A DNA stretch of 64,000 nucleotides from Chrysoperla carnea (GCF_905475395.1 NC_058338.1:35408935-35472934), one strand, 5' to 3'. Shown: positions 14,577-30,300, numbered from the stretch's first letter. Made by a program: numbers and translations. The notes: generated by a model not told the origin, from the sequence alone.

Positions 14577-15198
14577 TATTTTTTGTTTATTAGACTACTA
14601 TTAATTTATCAAAAATTCGGTATAAAATATAGTGGAAGCACAAATAAATGTATATATTATCAGATATAGAAATCGTTAATCTTGAAAATTCTGATTAGGA
14701 ACTGTTTTCTTGATGATTTAATCGACATTATTGTTCAGTCATGGGAAGATATTTTCCTAATAGTAGGTATAATGTTCTGAATGTAGTTTGGAAGTGTCGA
14801 AAATGTAAAAGATAATAATTTCTACATTGGTTATTTAAACTTTATTACTATCTACGAATCCAAGTTCAATCATTCCCCATCACTTTAAATGAGCTATAAT
14901 TACAATTTCATTCTCATTTATTCAAATATCTTCGAACCATAAAAATACTGCCAAGTTATTATTTTTAAAAGTTATTGTAAAGCAATATTGTTAATTCACC
15001 GTAAAATTTGTTTATCCACTATGGAAAAAACACAGGCTAAAAATACAAAAAATAACGCTCGAAGTTTTTGAAATCCTTATAACATGTTAGTTTTTTTATT
15101 AAAAAAATTTCTCAGTTCCTTAAAATAGATATAAAATTTTCGTAATATTTAGGATTTATAATATATATTTACTTCAAATTATTTCTTTCTTGTTACAG

Positions 15199-15350
15199 TG
15201 CGGCCGTTGTTGATTCGATTAAAAGGTGAAAATAAGCCATTATCTGCAGAGAATTCATATGAACTTGGTTGTGAAGTATGGGGCTCACGGCCGACGCCAA
15301 CAATCACCTGGTGGAAAGGAAGTGTTGCGATGAGAAATACCCGCGAAATG
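15199..15350 (+). CDS. side-like: Sidestep-like exon a: first half of an Ig domain
   Basis: Acceptor ttgttacag precedes and donor gtaaat follows. The first two bases complete a codon begun upstream (xTG, probably Leu), so at least one more exon lies 5'. It encodes [10 protein letters not shown], the first Ig cysteine in [11 protein letters not shown] and the core tryptophans of ITWWKG. Ends in phase 0. Confidence 0.88.
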
Positions 15351-18300
15351 GTAAATTGATTATATATTTTTTTCAAACGAATAAGATTTTGTTTTTAATT
15401 TTTTTCTCTCTGAATATTGTTTTTTATTTGAAGCATATTATAACAAAGTTTACCCTAATATTGAATGAAAGACATCGTCAGACCCACAAAAACACAAAAG
15501 TAAGCCTTTTCTCGTGTATGACATCTCTTGACTTGTGTTACTACTCATTCAGGAAATAATTACTCGCTAACTTCTCTTCCTAACACACGCCTCCTTCCGT
15601 TTTGGCATTCGTCGATCTACACATCTTTGTTAATTTGACCAAATTCACCTTGGATCTACCCTGAATGTGCTCCCTTATGTGATTTTACAACTGTGAATTT
15701 CTAAAACAAGCTTACTGCTCTTATTTATAATTTATTTGCGAATATCAGTTCGTTTTTAGAAAATTTTAACCTTTTGTTTCGCGTCGAATTGAATTCTTTA
15801 GATACAAGAGGGGTTAAGAAGATTCTTATCACAATATGCTCAAGTTATCGTTTTCAGAGGTCAGAGAGGAGCCAAGGTATACAAATTATTCGACTGTTAC
15901 AAATATGTTAGTTGTAGCAGAAGTATAGATATAGTAGCTCTCTCGGATAAATAATAGAATCAATTATAAATTGTTACATGAAACGCAATAACGCAGTGAT
16001 TTACAATAGCAATTTAATTAAATCACACCGTATAAAATCCAAATAATGTTCATATATTTCAATGAGTGTGTAATATGATATTCGTTAGCTTTGTGATAGA
16101 AGTATAGTATTTAGAGGCTGCTTTCATTAAGGCTGTTATGTACACAAATTTTTTATTGGCGTGAATCATTCTCAAATTGGCAAATTTTCTTTCATCAGTG
16201 TATAATTTGTATCACAGTACAGTCAAAGTTAACCTGAAGGATCTACCGATCTTTCTTCGAAAAACCCTTTCTACGGGCAACAAATAAAGTAGCCAATTCT
16301 GAGGACTATCCAAACAACAACTAGAGACAGCTGCTCTACTTTCAGGATATTTTCTGTGTTCTTATCGTAAGAGAAATGCCGCAGCCTCCTGTAACTATCA
16401 TAAAATAAAAATTAATTCATTTAATTTGTTTATTAAAATACTCTCAATTAGAATCAGCCATATTTTCATTAAAAATTTGATAATAAAGCTTACATATAAA
16501 TATTAGAAATATGTTCACGTCCATATGTATATTTACTACTAATATTCACATATATGTTATTAGTTTCCTTATTTTCCCAACCCGGTTAAATGTATAATAT
16601 TGTATTCAAATAATATATAGAATGTTTCAAAATGACTTTTCAACGTTAATAACTGCAGCAGACCTCAAATAGTAAGGGCGATTTACTGGCGGTAATATCA
16701 AGCGTTTTACAAACAAAAACGTAACTAAGAAAACTAAAAAGAGTGGTGTATCTTTAAGTGGCATGACCTGAACAAAAATCAAGATACGAAAGTGAATAGT
16801 TTTCGAGAAAACGAAGAATTCCTTCTATAAATTCTTATATTTAAAATTTTATTTTCTTTATAATTTTATTGCTAGAAAGCAATAACAACGTAACCACCGT
16901 CTATTCCCTTGCTGTTTCCGGATGATAGGCCTGTAAGTTCCTTTGATCAAGTTCATGTGTAAAAAATCTCAATGCACAAGAACCCAGAAGCTTTTTACAA
17001 AGAATATTTCTAAAATACAAATGTTCACCCTATATTATAAAACATGATGATTTACATTATGCATACAATATGAAATTTGGCTCAATTATACTGTCTAACA
17101 AAACTTTCAAGTAAATGAATTTCTACAACTACCAATACTGAAACAACAAACTAAACAGCAAAACAACATAACAAACAACATATTCTATAAATGTTTCAAG
17201 CTTAACTGTTTAAATAATAGTTTCGGGGAAAGATTTTAGTTGCTCGGTTTGGAAAATATTTCATATATTATATTATTATATTACGTTTTTATTTTAAAAT
17301 ATACTATATAAAAGAAGTTAAAAAATACTGTAAATGACTCCACATAAAATTTTGTCTACGTTTTGCGTGTACATTCTTTGCAACATTTCGTTTCAAAGCT
17401 TATACATATAAAAAAACGAGTTCTAAACAAATTTAAACAAATAAATTTTTTGTTGTAACAAAATTTTTGATCCCTATTAAATGGGGTTGATATGATATTA
17501 GAAATCAATAAACCTACTCTTTGAAGCTTCCTACAAATTTGCAAACATAACTTTTATACTTTTGAAAAAAATCTCTGGAAACTAGACTTGGGAAAGTCAC
17601 TCCTTTTCATTCTCCTAATATTATTAGATAGGTATGAAATTAGGCACTCTAGATCAACAACTTGAAGCTACATAATGTTTGGCAAACTTCTATCTTTCAT
17701 AGCACGTGCCTCCTCCCCCACCGTAAGGTGGCTTATGAGACTTTGCTGTTGGTTTCGTAATTTATTACTTTGAACCATAAATCATAAAGGATGTTTTGCC
17801 AATACTGACAATCATTCAATTTTTCTAAGCAGGTTATTTTGCAGGTCTATATGTTTTCTAAGCAGGCTTTTTTATGATGTACTTGCATCAAACCACACAT
17901 AGAGGTGAAAATGTGTGTAAAAGTTTATTTAAATATATGACGTACTTCAAAAAGCACAATTTTATTGTTGTACTGCCATTCATTTGTATTTTATGCACGC
18001 TCTACTGGCAAACTATAACTAAATGTGAATAGAACATTTTATTCGGGAACATAATATCATGCATCCACCTCCACATAGCAAAAAATTTTAGCCCACATTC
18101 TAACCGAGCGTTATTAAAACGTACAATAAAAAAAACAATATCTATCATACACGAATGAGTAACATACCCCCATTCAACTTGCTTCTCTGAATATTTTTAC
18201 CTCATACATTGAAAGTTCAAACACATTTTTTATATTAATAATAAATAAGTTATTAAAAAACAATTTTTGAATTTTATTTCAAAAAAACTGAAAAAACGTA

Positions 18301-21300
18301 TGAAACGTTCAACATTATAATAAATGTACTATATTTTCTATTATTGATTTGCTATTTGGTGACGAGAGACAAATAATTGGGAGCGAATGACGAACAACAC
18401 CCGATAAACGATTAAATTGTCCTCAAAGAACTGTAGTTAACAAACCGATTCTCACGACTTCGTAAGCCAACTCTAAAAAGGTTGACAAAGAGATGCACTT
18501 TGCTCCATCCAGCGTCCCAAATAGTAGTGTCAATATCAGTGTTTTACCATGTTTAGCCGAGATTTTTGTTAATTTCAATGACTTTGCAATGCCCGATTTT
18601 TATAAATTAAATTATTTTAATACAATTAATTATTACAAAGAAGAAAAACACATGATAAGTAAGACGTTTTCTAGTGATAAATCCACATGGAAAAATCATG
18701 GTTTTATAAAGAATTTGTTTTGGAGGCGTAGAACTTCAAATTGAAATAAAGCACAGAAGATTGTTTTAAATCTGTGTATTTGAAACAAGAAATTGGCTGT
18801 ATTTGACAGATAATTATATGACCTTAATGAATATGATTTTAGAGTTGGAATGAGATTTAGAATCCCAGAGTTAATCATAAAGCCAAAGAAACTGCAAATC
18901 CGTGATAACTTGACCCCATTAAAGGTATTGCCAACCCGTGGATCAGTGAATGAACGCAATCACAGGGAAAACCCAATTTTTCTAAACGAAACTTAGATAA
19001 TATTCTGTTCACAATTATTATCTTCTCCAAATTATCTTAACGTGAGACTCACGGTTGTGACCGTACATCCTAACCGTAAACTAAATTAATTTAAGAGTAA
19101 AGGAGGGGTATCAATAAAGCCTCATTTCCGCACCAAAATAATGAAAATAACAAAGTCATGCGATTTGATGTTTTCTTTATATATCCTGTAAGGAGATAAC
19201 GAGACAAGGAAACTTCTCTGAATCAACTTTTTTTAATCCATAGCAGACATAGTTAACTATTTCTAGGAAAACCGTGTTTACTTATTTTAAATTAACTCTT
19301 ACTGATGTTATTAGTAAAAGTTTACTCTACCTAGGAAGACTCAACTCTTATAAATAATCAACTTTTCCTGTAACATATATACTCTTTGTAAAATGAACGT
19401 CCTCAAACGTCTCAAAAAAGAGATTAATAAACACTTAAAAAATGACACCGCACAAACAAATTGAAAACCTGTTTATAAAATATTAAAATTCTCAAATCAT
19501 TGAATTTTTTTGAAGTTTTCCAAATGAAAGTAATAATAATTTATAAAGTGTGTAAACATTCAAATTTAAATTACCTATATTAAACGTTTTGTAAACCTAA
19601 ACGATAACCATAAATATATTCATTACGAGATAATATTTATTTGTGTATGTATAAGTATACAAATATGATTGACCTCAGTCACCTGCAGCTATCAATATTA
19701 GACAATATTCACTGATATTAATTCCATAGGTTGATCTCACCAAGTTTTGGCCTTCTATAATTTTAAAAATGGTGCATTAATAATACATTTATATTGAGCA
19801 CCTCAAGCTTGTAGGAATAGTCATGTATGAGTGACTCAAAGGCAAAACTATTTTCTACTTTTTGGTTCAATAAGTAAAAATTTTTGCTTTAAAAAGTATT
19901 TTTTATTTAAATTTTTATTTTAAGTCTAAAAAAAGCATGCATATCAAATATGGTGGAAGCGATAGGAAAATCAGGATGGCATTTACCTTACCATGCATTG
20001 TCATCGAAACTAAACGTGTATGCAAAATTTCAGCTTAATCGGTTAACGATAACTGCTTCAAAATTGTAAAATAGGTGACAATTATAGTCATTAAATAATA
20101 ACACAAATAATAGAGATAAAGAATTCGACCTGAGCTTTAAAATATTTGAAACTCATTGAAAATTTGATTAGGTATATATAGGTAGTCGATAAGATGTATA
20201 GAGAACGTATAGAGAACTAAAATAGCAGTTTTCTGCAAATGGCTTGAAAGATATATGTTAAATGAAAAGGTGTAGCTGGCGTTTTTATTCTCATTTTTAT
20301 TTTTGATACCACTCTCTAGCGTAAAAATTAACTGAGATATATCAATTTTTTCTAAATGTACCTACTTTTTTCACTTTCTGATAAAAATCCAAAGTATAAA
20401 TTTATTTATTTAATTTTAAGTATAAATTCAATCGAAAGAACTGTAATATCACAATAAAGCTTTTAAATAGAAGGGCGATACTTGTTTATTTTTGTTCCTG
20501 TAAAAATAACACTGATCGAGCTTACGGCTCATCGACTGTAGCAATTTGTACGCCGAAAGTCAGCATTTAATTATTAATAATGGAAAAACAAAAAATTGTA
20601 CAAACGAAAAGGGTGAAAACTCAAATTGCCTTTTTTATTTGTAAAAAGACTTCAAAATGAGCAGTAGTAGAAATTATGAACGTTTTAAGAGAATCTACCG
20701 ATAGAAGAATCTTGATATTCAAAATTTAGTTGAACTTAATTTAAAATAACTTTTTTTAGTTAACTTCCTAGAAAATTAAACTTGTATTTTAATTACGTTT
20801 AAGATATTCTTTATTGTCTAATTATTCAACGAAAACTTAAAAAATTTTTGTTATATCAATCATTTAAATTTTATTGAAAATATAGAAATATTTTTCATTT
20901 TAACAATTCGTCAATAAAAAATAATCTCGGAAAAAGTTACTAATTGTACTAAAATCATCAGTTTTATCACATAAACTTCCAAGTATTAAAAAATAAAATT
21001 TTTTTTCTTTCATGGGGACTGATAGGGTATGCATACTTACCTCAACGACAAAAATCAAGCTTGAACTAATAAAATTATAATTTCTCTTTCTACATCTCAA
21101 TAAACGCTCCAAATTTTAATAATTTTAGATCTCCTGCATTTCGTTCCAAAATATTTTTTTATTAAATATTTTAAATCATTGTGTAATGTTGTGGTACAAA
21201 TTTCAATCACCCGTAAAAATCATTTGGTTTGTTTTTAAACGAATGTAAATATAAATAAAACTGAATTTTATTGAAAATAAAATAAAGTATTGAAATAAAC

Positions 21301-24300
21301 ATTAAATTTTGTATACATTTTAGAATTATGTAGAACAGGTAGCGATAGTACTATACAAAAGTGATATGTAAATTAAACAAATATCATATTCAATCTCTCA
21401 TGATAGACATTTTCTGAATGTAAATATTTCCAAGTAACACAAGTAAAATTGGAGTGTATGTGAGTATATTTACCAATAATAAATCATCAAAATTAAGCTT
21501 ATGTTTTACTACCCTAATAAATTTTTATTTTTTCGTTAAGAGAGAGGAGAATAGAATCAGTAAGGAGTGTGGAATAAGAATAAAAATTTTCATTTATGTA
21601 TAGATTTTAAAAGTTATTTATATATAACAATACAAAAATTTTTCACTTAATAGCATTAATATTCCTTCATATTATGTATTTTTTTTTGACAATTCTAATA
21701 TTAAAATGCTTTCTATCAAAAATCAAGCGCGTCTAAGTCGAAACAAAAAATTGATACACTTGCAAAATCTGACTGCAGATAGTGCCAATGCCCCAGCAAA
21801 TTTATAAAACAATATTTTATAATCCAAACGTGAAATTTAAAGCTTAACGATGGAATTGTTATCTTCAAATCTTTATTTACCAGCTCTTGTTGAAGTCTTT
21901 TCCAACGCTAATAAATCGAGACTCGGATTGACAAACCTCTGCCAAATCTTGGTTAAGGGTAATGAACGCAGTTTCGTATTCATTTTTTTTCTGCTATAAA
22001 GAGTGTGTAAACAAATGTGTTCACATGCTAGATAAAACTTCAGTTGTGAAAAACCAAAATATTAAATATGTGTGACTGCTTTATATCCCGTAAGTATATA
22101 ATATCAAAATGTCCTAGTTTTGAGCGAAGACCTGAAATCAACCTTGGGCCAATATCCTGTACCCAAAATTGACACGATTTTATCATTCGACGCAAATGAA
22201 AGACTGAGCCAATCATGGTTTCTAAGCTTGAATTTCAATGTTCAACAATTTCGAACCAGGCTTGAATAAGTATTTGCCTGATTATTATTTCTTCTACCGG
22301 AAACAATCTGGGTTTTCATGGGGGCATGACATGCGCACCTAGATATTAATCCACCTGTATTAACAAATATATTTGTTTTCTAAAACTTGGGGTTTATTAG
22401 CCCATAAATATTAAGCCTATAGCGAAAATTGACCCTGAAATACAGGAAACGGGCTGCTATAGGTCTCTCCAAAAGCAACGGGGTGGGATCATCTCTCAAA
22501 TTGAAGGTTTTAGACGGCATTTGTTCCAAAAATATTTGTGACGCAAATACAAGCAATATATTGTTGCTAAAGGCTGACACAGTTTTCAAAACACAGATAT
22601 AAACATATGTAAATTAGAACTACGCATTAAAATAAAACTTGAATGAAGTAAATTTTAAAGAAAAAACAGAGAAAAGAAAACTTGTATATTTGTACCTAAA
22701 TATGTATAAATCATTTATTAGCGTGTCTGCAAATTTTATCGACTATTGCCGATTGAATTTTTATCAAAATTTAATATATAGTGAAATATATGTTTAATCC
22801 TACTTTATCATATTGTTTATACATCCTTTTGTAAGAAATTAAGAACTTAATTTAATAACCTGTCAATGAATGGATAAATATTAGTAAATACAATTTATTT
22901 CTTTAATATGAATATTATTCTTATTAATCTTTTCTCAGACTGATCCTGATGGAAATAAAACAACAAGTATACTGACGTTTGTTCCAACAATTGACGATGG
23001 TGGAAAATATCTTTCATGTCGAGGTGAACAATCATTGATCCCTGACAGTGGAATTGAAGATGGTTGGAAATTAGATATATATCGTAAGTTTCTCTTACAG
23101 TTTACCTTTTTGTATGAAATATAATATGGATTATACACAAAAGTATATCACTATTGTTAACATACACTGTGTCTCTTAAAGAATGAACCTATTTTATAAA
23201 TAATCGTCATTCCTTTCAAAAACATTAATTCAGTATATCATTAAGAAATTACTTAAGGAACCACATCTGGAGTTTTTCTCGTTCCTATGTTACTTCTAAA
23301 ACTCTAAAGTCTTTTAGTCTTTATACACATTATATATGTAGTACTTGGATGACCGACCTTTGCTTTGTTAAAGAGACACAAATTTATCACAAATATAAGA
23401 ACCGTTTAAAATGTCTTCATGCAAATGTCAAATTGAATGTCCCGGTAATGCACTTTATTTCGTTAACTACGATATACACCAATAGATGTCAAAAAGATTC
23501 ATATTTTGCAGTGTATGTTTCAGTTTAATGAAATCTAGCTAGATCAATTTTTCGCCCCAAAAAACCCTTGTATACTCATTTTCATAAAAATCGTTGGAGC
23601 CATTTCCGAGATCGTTGATTACTTAATTTTATTTTTTAATTTATAATTTCGATGTAGTAACTTTTTACACATTTTTTCTGTGTAGTTTTTACAGACAGCG
23701 GCCACAGATTTTCAAAGTTAAATTGTATATAAAACAAGCTTTAAATTGATAATTTTTACTATGAATTATTATTATGAATACGATCATGTAAAAGTACTTT
23801 CAGAATCAAAAATGCATTGAAGACTACAATCAAAAGTTTAGGTTGATTGGAATTAGTGCTCGTATAATTTGGATTTATCATTTTTCTCAATATCCACTTG
23901 TAATTTAATTTTGAACTAACATAAAATATAGAATTTTTTGGCATTCAAAATTTCTGTAAATATGAATGAATTAATCTGCCCAATTGCATAAGTTTGTTGC
24001 ATGAAAAAATAGGGCAGGTGCATTACTAACACTAACCAAACGTCCAATTTATGTAAATTTATTTCTCTAGGCATTTTGTAAACAAACTTGAATTACTGAT
24101 AATATTTATTTTAGATGTACCTGTGGTCACATTAGAACTTGGAAGTAATTTAAATGGTAGCACCATTAGAGAAGGTGTAGATGTTTATTTCGAATGTAAT
24201 ATCAAATCAAACCCTTGGGTGTATAAAGTTAGTTGGAGACACAACGTAAGTATATTTTTCTAAATTTACTGCACAATAATTTATTTAATATATGTCTTTT

Positions 24301-27300
24301 ATGAAAAATTTAAAATCCCATACTTAAAAATCCTATAATTTCACTCATGCATCGATGAAATATACAAGAAACTAGAGATGCCATCTTTCCAGATTTGATC
24401 GGAAAACTAGTTTCATTTCTCCCAACACCCGATATCAATAAAAATCAATTTGGATTTTTTGTTTCATATTAAGGTAAATTCGACAGTTCTGAGCAGTTTT
24501 TATTTTAAATTATTTGAAGAATATTTACTAAATTTTTAATTATGGAATTGATTCGGTAATATAGCTACATTAATTTCACTATCTCCCGACTTTTTGGTTG
24601 ATTTACCGACTTCCCGGTAATTTGAGATAGCAATCCTATACAAAAACCAAAATAGTTTAAGAAATAAAAAGATTAAATGTGTCTATGTATTAAAATATAT
24701 ATTGTTTTGTGCAGAGAAGATGTCTAAAGTGCATTTCTACCTAAATAAGAGCAAAAATGAATACTAGAAAGGACTTAAAATACTTAAAATATTTATTATT
24801 CTATATTTAAAAGAGCAAAAAATTCATTTTCTTCATCTATAATAGTAGCTCTACAAGATGTTGTTTATTAGTTCTGCGATAATTGGATAGAATTCCAGGA
24901 ATTCATTTTATAAAAGTGTGATTATGAAACTTTTTACTAATATACTTTGTTGATTATATTTTCAGGGAAAAATATTATACAATAATATTGAACAAGGCAC
25001 CATTGTTAGTAATCAAAGTTTAGTATTACAAGGTGTAACAAGAGCACGAGCAGGGCTTTATACATGTGTTGGAAGTAATCATGAAGGAGATGGCGAAAGT
25101 AATCCAGTACATTTGGATGTCAAATGTTAGTGATCTATGAAATACCTATAAACTTTAGAATATTAAAATTTTTAAACATATTTTTTTAGTTGCTCCAGTT
25201 TGTCGACCAGGCCAACCTAAAGTGTATGGTGTTGCCAGGCAAGAAACAGCACGTATTACATGTGAATTAGAAGCAAATCCACAAGACTTACAATTTACTT
25301 GGAAATTTAATAATACAGCTGATACAATTGATATACCACAGTCGTTAATTGCCATGGATCGTACACGTAGCCAAGCGGCGTACACACCCATGACTGAATT
25401 GGATTATGGAACTCTTATGTGTTGGGGTAAAAATGAAATTGGCATGCAAAAAGAGCCATGCGTTTATTATATCAATCCAGCCGGTAAATTGTATTTTCGT
25501 TATTAATACATTGAGTATTTTATGTAGCCGTACTGTCATTTGAAGCCCGATAGCCTTCTGTATTTGTTTTTGAAATTATGCTAGTTGCTATTTTCTTTAA
25601 AGTTTCATTATTCTTATAATTTTGTAAACATTTTTGACCACTTATTTGCTACAATATGATCCACCAGAAGTACTATATCAATATAGATTATGTTAGATCA
25701 GAAATCCAAATATACAAAAGGTTTGTATTACGCTGAGTTTAATCTATTGAATTCTTTAAAGCTGTTCCCTGAGACAAATTTCATTGTCGCCACATATTAT
25801 ACGGATTTCGATCTCCTCTTTATGGCAAGATCCACATAAATCATTCCCTGTAAGATTAACTTTAAAGCATATGCTTATTGAATTGATAGTGACCAGTTGA
25901 AATTGAAGTCAGTATGTTTACTCAATTGGTTGTTTCCTGGTTGTAACCATTTGTAAACCGTTTTTTCCTTAGAAGCTCTTAATTTAAGCACCTATATTGT
26001 CTTGACCATACATTTTCCCCAAAAAATTATTTTTTGGTTTTATATTCTATCAGTTTTTGTATTTTATATTTTGTTGTTTCCAATCTATTCTCTATCTATC
26101 TGACTGCAAGAGCTGTCACAGTGGTGAGGAGGAGGAGACAATGTCTCATCTTCTCTGTCACTGCCCAGCTCTTGTCATGAGGAGATGGACCTAGACTTGA
26201 GCCAGCCTCTCTTTGACGACCTCTCCGACCTAAAGTCCGTCGACGTCAAAGCTCTCCTGCTGTTCTTAAACAGCTTCAAATGTGTCCCACCCTAGGACAG
26301 CCACTCTAAAATAACCTAACCTAATCATCTATTTTCTAAAAAATGGCGCTAGGTTGTTTAGTAAATAAAGTACTTGCACCTATTTTTGGTCAATTCCTGA
26401 ATGTTCATATACCCAGCCAACAACGGCGATATTTCTGATTTCTGACTATCGGATAATATTTCTTTCTTTCCCAATGGGCTAAATTAGCATAGATTTCGAA
26501 TGAATTTATTATGATAAACAAACATAATTGTAATAATTTTGATACAATTTTTAGGCAAACCAGATGCATTACAAAATTGTACATTATTAAATCAAACATT
26601 TGATTCGTTACAAGTTGAATGTCTTGAAGGATTTAATGGTGGATTGACACAAGAATTTGTAATGGAAGTATATGATATAACACAAAACCGTAAACTTGTT
26701 ACTAATGTTACATCACGTACACCATATTTTGCGGTTGGTGGCTTAGAATCAGGATTAAGTTTCGATATTGTTCTATTTGCCACAAATAAAAAAGGAAGAA
26801 GTGATTTTACGGTATTACAAGCATTCACATTACAATCAGCTGAAAAACATACTGGTAACTATATTATTGTGTAAATATTATATATGTATCGGATTTCATT
26901 TTTTATCAGTTTTGTTTAGTTTCTTTTTTTTTTTTGTAGAAAATAGTTTTTTTTTAGTTTTTTAGTATTTTAAAATAACAAGATAGACAATTTGTTTGAA
27001 TATACTAAAACAATATTTATTTAAATATGAATTATATCAATGCAATGCAACTTTTTATAGTAATAGGGTAGTCTACTATTTTTGAAAAAGTACCTCAAAA
27101 TGTTGATTTTGCTAATAAAAAGCCACCAAAAATTTATTTCGGAAAAATACACACGCCCTCTTGCCAAAAACTTAAATTAAATTTTAAACCTTTTTTAAAC
27201 TGTCAAAAACGCGGGCATCCAATTTGATGACGTAATATGGGTATCACTGTACGAAATAACACAAATAATTTTGACAGATATATTCATAGACATCTGATTA

Positions 27301-30300
27301 TAATATAAATATCAATACTTATCTATGTATATATTATATCCAACTGTCTACACTGAACTAACTGATGGTCTATGGCTCATACCGCTATGACCTCACAGTA
27401 GGGCTTAACCGTGTTTTAGGTCACGTGATATACAGTTTAAAAATTACGATTTTTAATTTTAATATTTTATAAGAAAAAAGTGCTTTTATGACTCGAAATC
27501 AGTATATTTTTACATAAATTTTAACTTTTTTCAAATTTCATGATTTATTTTTGACTAACGATAATACCCTATTATGTTCAAAGAAGTATACAATTGAATC
27601 AAAAGACGACATACAAAGTTTATATGAAATAGCTCTCAGGTAAACTGTCTCAATTTTTGATATGTTATAGTTTATGCATTCTAAATAATTGACTCAATAT
27701 ACTCCAAGAAAAACAATGAGTAGTATTGGAAAAATTAACCATTTCCTCCATCGATAAAGCAATGCTAATCTCATTTCAATCTACACGGTAAGAAATGCAT
27801 AGCGTTTATTACAATGGCGGTATGGTATAGGAACAGATACTCAAAAATTATCTGATAATCTAATATAATATAAAAATGAATCGCTGAATGTGCTAAGCGC
27901 AAATTTCGAGAGCAGCTGAACCGTTTTCGCTAATTCTTTTTTATAATATTCCTTGAAGTACGAGGATTGTTCTTACGGAGAGAAAAATTTAAAAAGTTGC
28001 CTGAAAAAGTCTAAAAACAACACTTTTCTATATACCCAGAAGATTCGTAATAATAATTAAAAGTCAATTGAACTTTAATACCATACCATAAAGTTTAAGT
28101 TGTTAGTAGAGGGGATCCGAGAAAGCAAAACAATTGAGTAACGCTAGTATCGTATAGGAAAAAAGAATCGACAGTTAGGCGGTACGAAGTTCGCCGGGTC
28201 AGCTAGTACTCTATATAAGTAAGATCCATAAGCTTTGGCATGATTTACTATAACGTATTGCAAATAGCGCCATAGATATGGATCTTACAATAATATACCA
28301 TACCAGCATTGTAAGAAACGCCATGCATTTCTGAATTTCTGATCGTGTTGGTAGTTTATGATATTTTGTTGTGGCAATGTTTAAAATGTTATTTGAATCA
28401 ATAAAGGTAACAGTACATTTTATTTAAGTTTTGATGAAAAAAATTTGCTATTATTTTCAGTTTTTATTTGTATATTTAAACAAATTGTCACGGTATGTTA
28501 TCTAAACACTTGCCTTGTATAAAAATCTGTAAATGTTGCCACGATAATTTGTGAGAGTTATCATAAATTAAAATAATTGTTTCAACATTAGACCTCCTGT
28601 TTTTAACTAAATTATTAAACAAAAATATATGCTAGGAAAGTAAAAATTTTTTTAAATAAATTGATTATATAATTACTCTAAAAGGTGATACCGAAAAACC
28701 TGATCCACCACAAAATTGTAGTGTTGTACATCACACTATAAAAAGTGTTCATGTAAGCTGTATCGAAATTTCAACAACATCGTCCGATCAATATCAGTCA
28801 TATGTAATGCAAGCGTTTGATGCAGATAGCCGCCATTTATTAGGTAGCACGACGTCATTAAGTGCAGAAAATCTACAAATAACGGATTTGCCGCGTGAAC
28901 AAAGCGGTAGTCTAGTACTATCGATAAGATCATTTTCATCAAGGGCAACCAGTGATGCAACAGTACTTTATTCGGCTCCAATGATGTCAAATAAACATCA
29001 TCGTGGCGGTAAGCCATGTTCAAATATGAAATTAATAATCGGCTGTATATTTTTATTATCAAATTAATTCTTACATATATACATACCATAATAATTGTGA
29101 CTGTATTTTCTACAATAGCCTTTTGAAATATATAATCAGGCTATGCTTTAAAATTGTGGAGAATATTTACGGGGCGAGTCTTTGGACCATTTTACGAATA
29201 CCACCTCTTTTATAAATTTTTTAAATATCACTTTTTGTTAAATAGAACAAAATACTAACATGAGGCAATTTTTCTTGTTGTTACGAATTGAGCATGTCAA
29301 TACGTTTCGATTAATACATTGCCTTATTTACTCGCAATGCTCAGACCAAACAGCATGATCGACCCCTACCTCAACTTTAAAGAAGGCATCCACTTAGCCT
29401 AAAAGGAGGCAAATCAAGGATTTTTTTTATCTAAAAAGGGACTATCAGGAGTTTTTGACCTATAAAAAGACTTAATTTTGAAAAAGATCGGATTTTAGAC
29501 ATAGGCATTAACCAGCTAAATGTATATGCTAGATAATAAATATATAGTCCAGATTTAAGGGAGGCCAGTTCAGAATCAGTTAAATTAGATACCTATCTCA
29601 CCTGAACTTTTACACGGTATCATCATTGAGCCGCGTTCTGTAAAAGTGAAAAATTTGTAAAGTCTCTCATGATTATAAAATTTTAAACACAATATTCACT
29701 TACACGAGGTACTAGTAAAACTAATAACTGATTCAAGCAATGTTTATTAATAATTGACAGATTTTTAAACACGTGAAACAAGTATAACAAAAAATACTCT
29801 CAGTATAAAAATGTTTGGTTAATTATCATTCAGAAGTTTATTTTACCGGTTAACCAAATACCTTACCGGTAAATAACTAAAAGATTGCCCTCTCTAAATG
29901 ATAGTGTCATGAAATTTTGAAACACCCAGTATAAATAAAACAGTCTTTTTGTCGGTGATATTGCAATTTATTGTTCTTACCAGCCTCGCAGATTATAGTC
30001 TTCGAATCTGATTCGCATTCACTTTCATTTGAATAAAATATTTTTTCGTCAGTATTTTCGAAATTTTTATGCAGGGCAATATTATTTTGGATCTATTTCA
30101 TAAAAGAGTAATATGATTTATATTCCGAAAGTTAGGATCGCTTACACCATACCATTATTTTCGATCACGAGTGATATTTGAAACAATTTTAAAGGAATAA
30201 GTATTTTACTAAACGACTCATACCAATCTTCGCTTAAATTTATTCCACATATTTTAAGTTTATACCCTGTGTATATATTTAATAACAATGTAAATGGTTG

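Larger units (their letters stand above)
1..15198. other. No exon recognised; upstream intron or flank
   Basis: Exon 15199 begins mid-codon after an acceptor, so at least the 3' part of this stretch is intron of the Sidestep-like gene. I looked for the missing first Ig domains (Cys-Trp-Cys pattern) and signal peptide and found none. Contents are AT-rich DNA, repeat families listed separately, and microsatellites (TATC/TATA near 6210-6250, CA near 6800). Confidence 0.5.

Noticed and set aside
26592-26828. Minus-strand open frame opposite the FN3-like exon
   Set aside because: Shadow of the plus-strand exon, which has domain evidence and correct splice phases.
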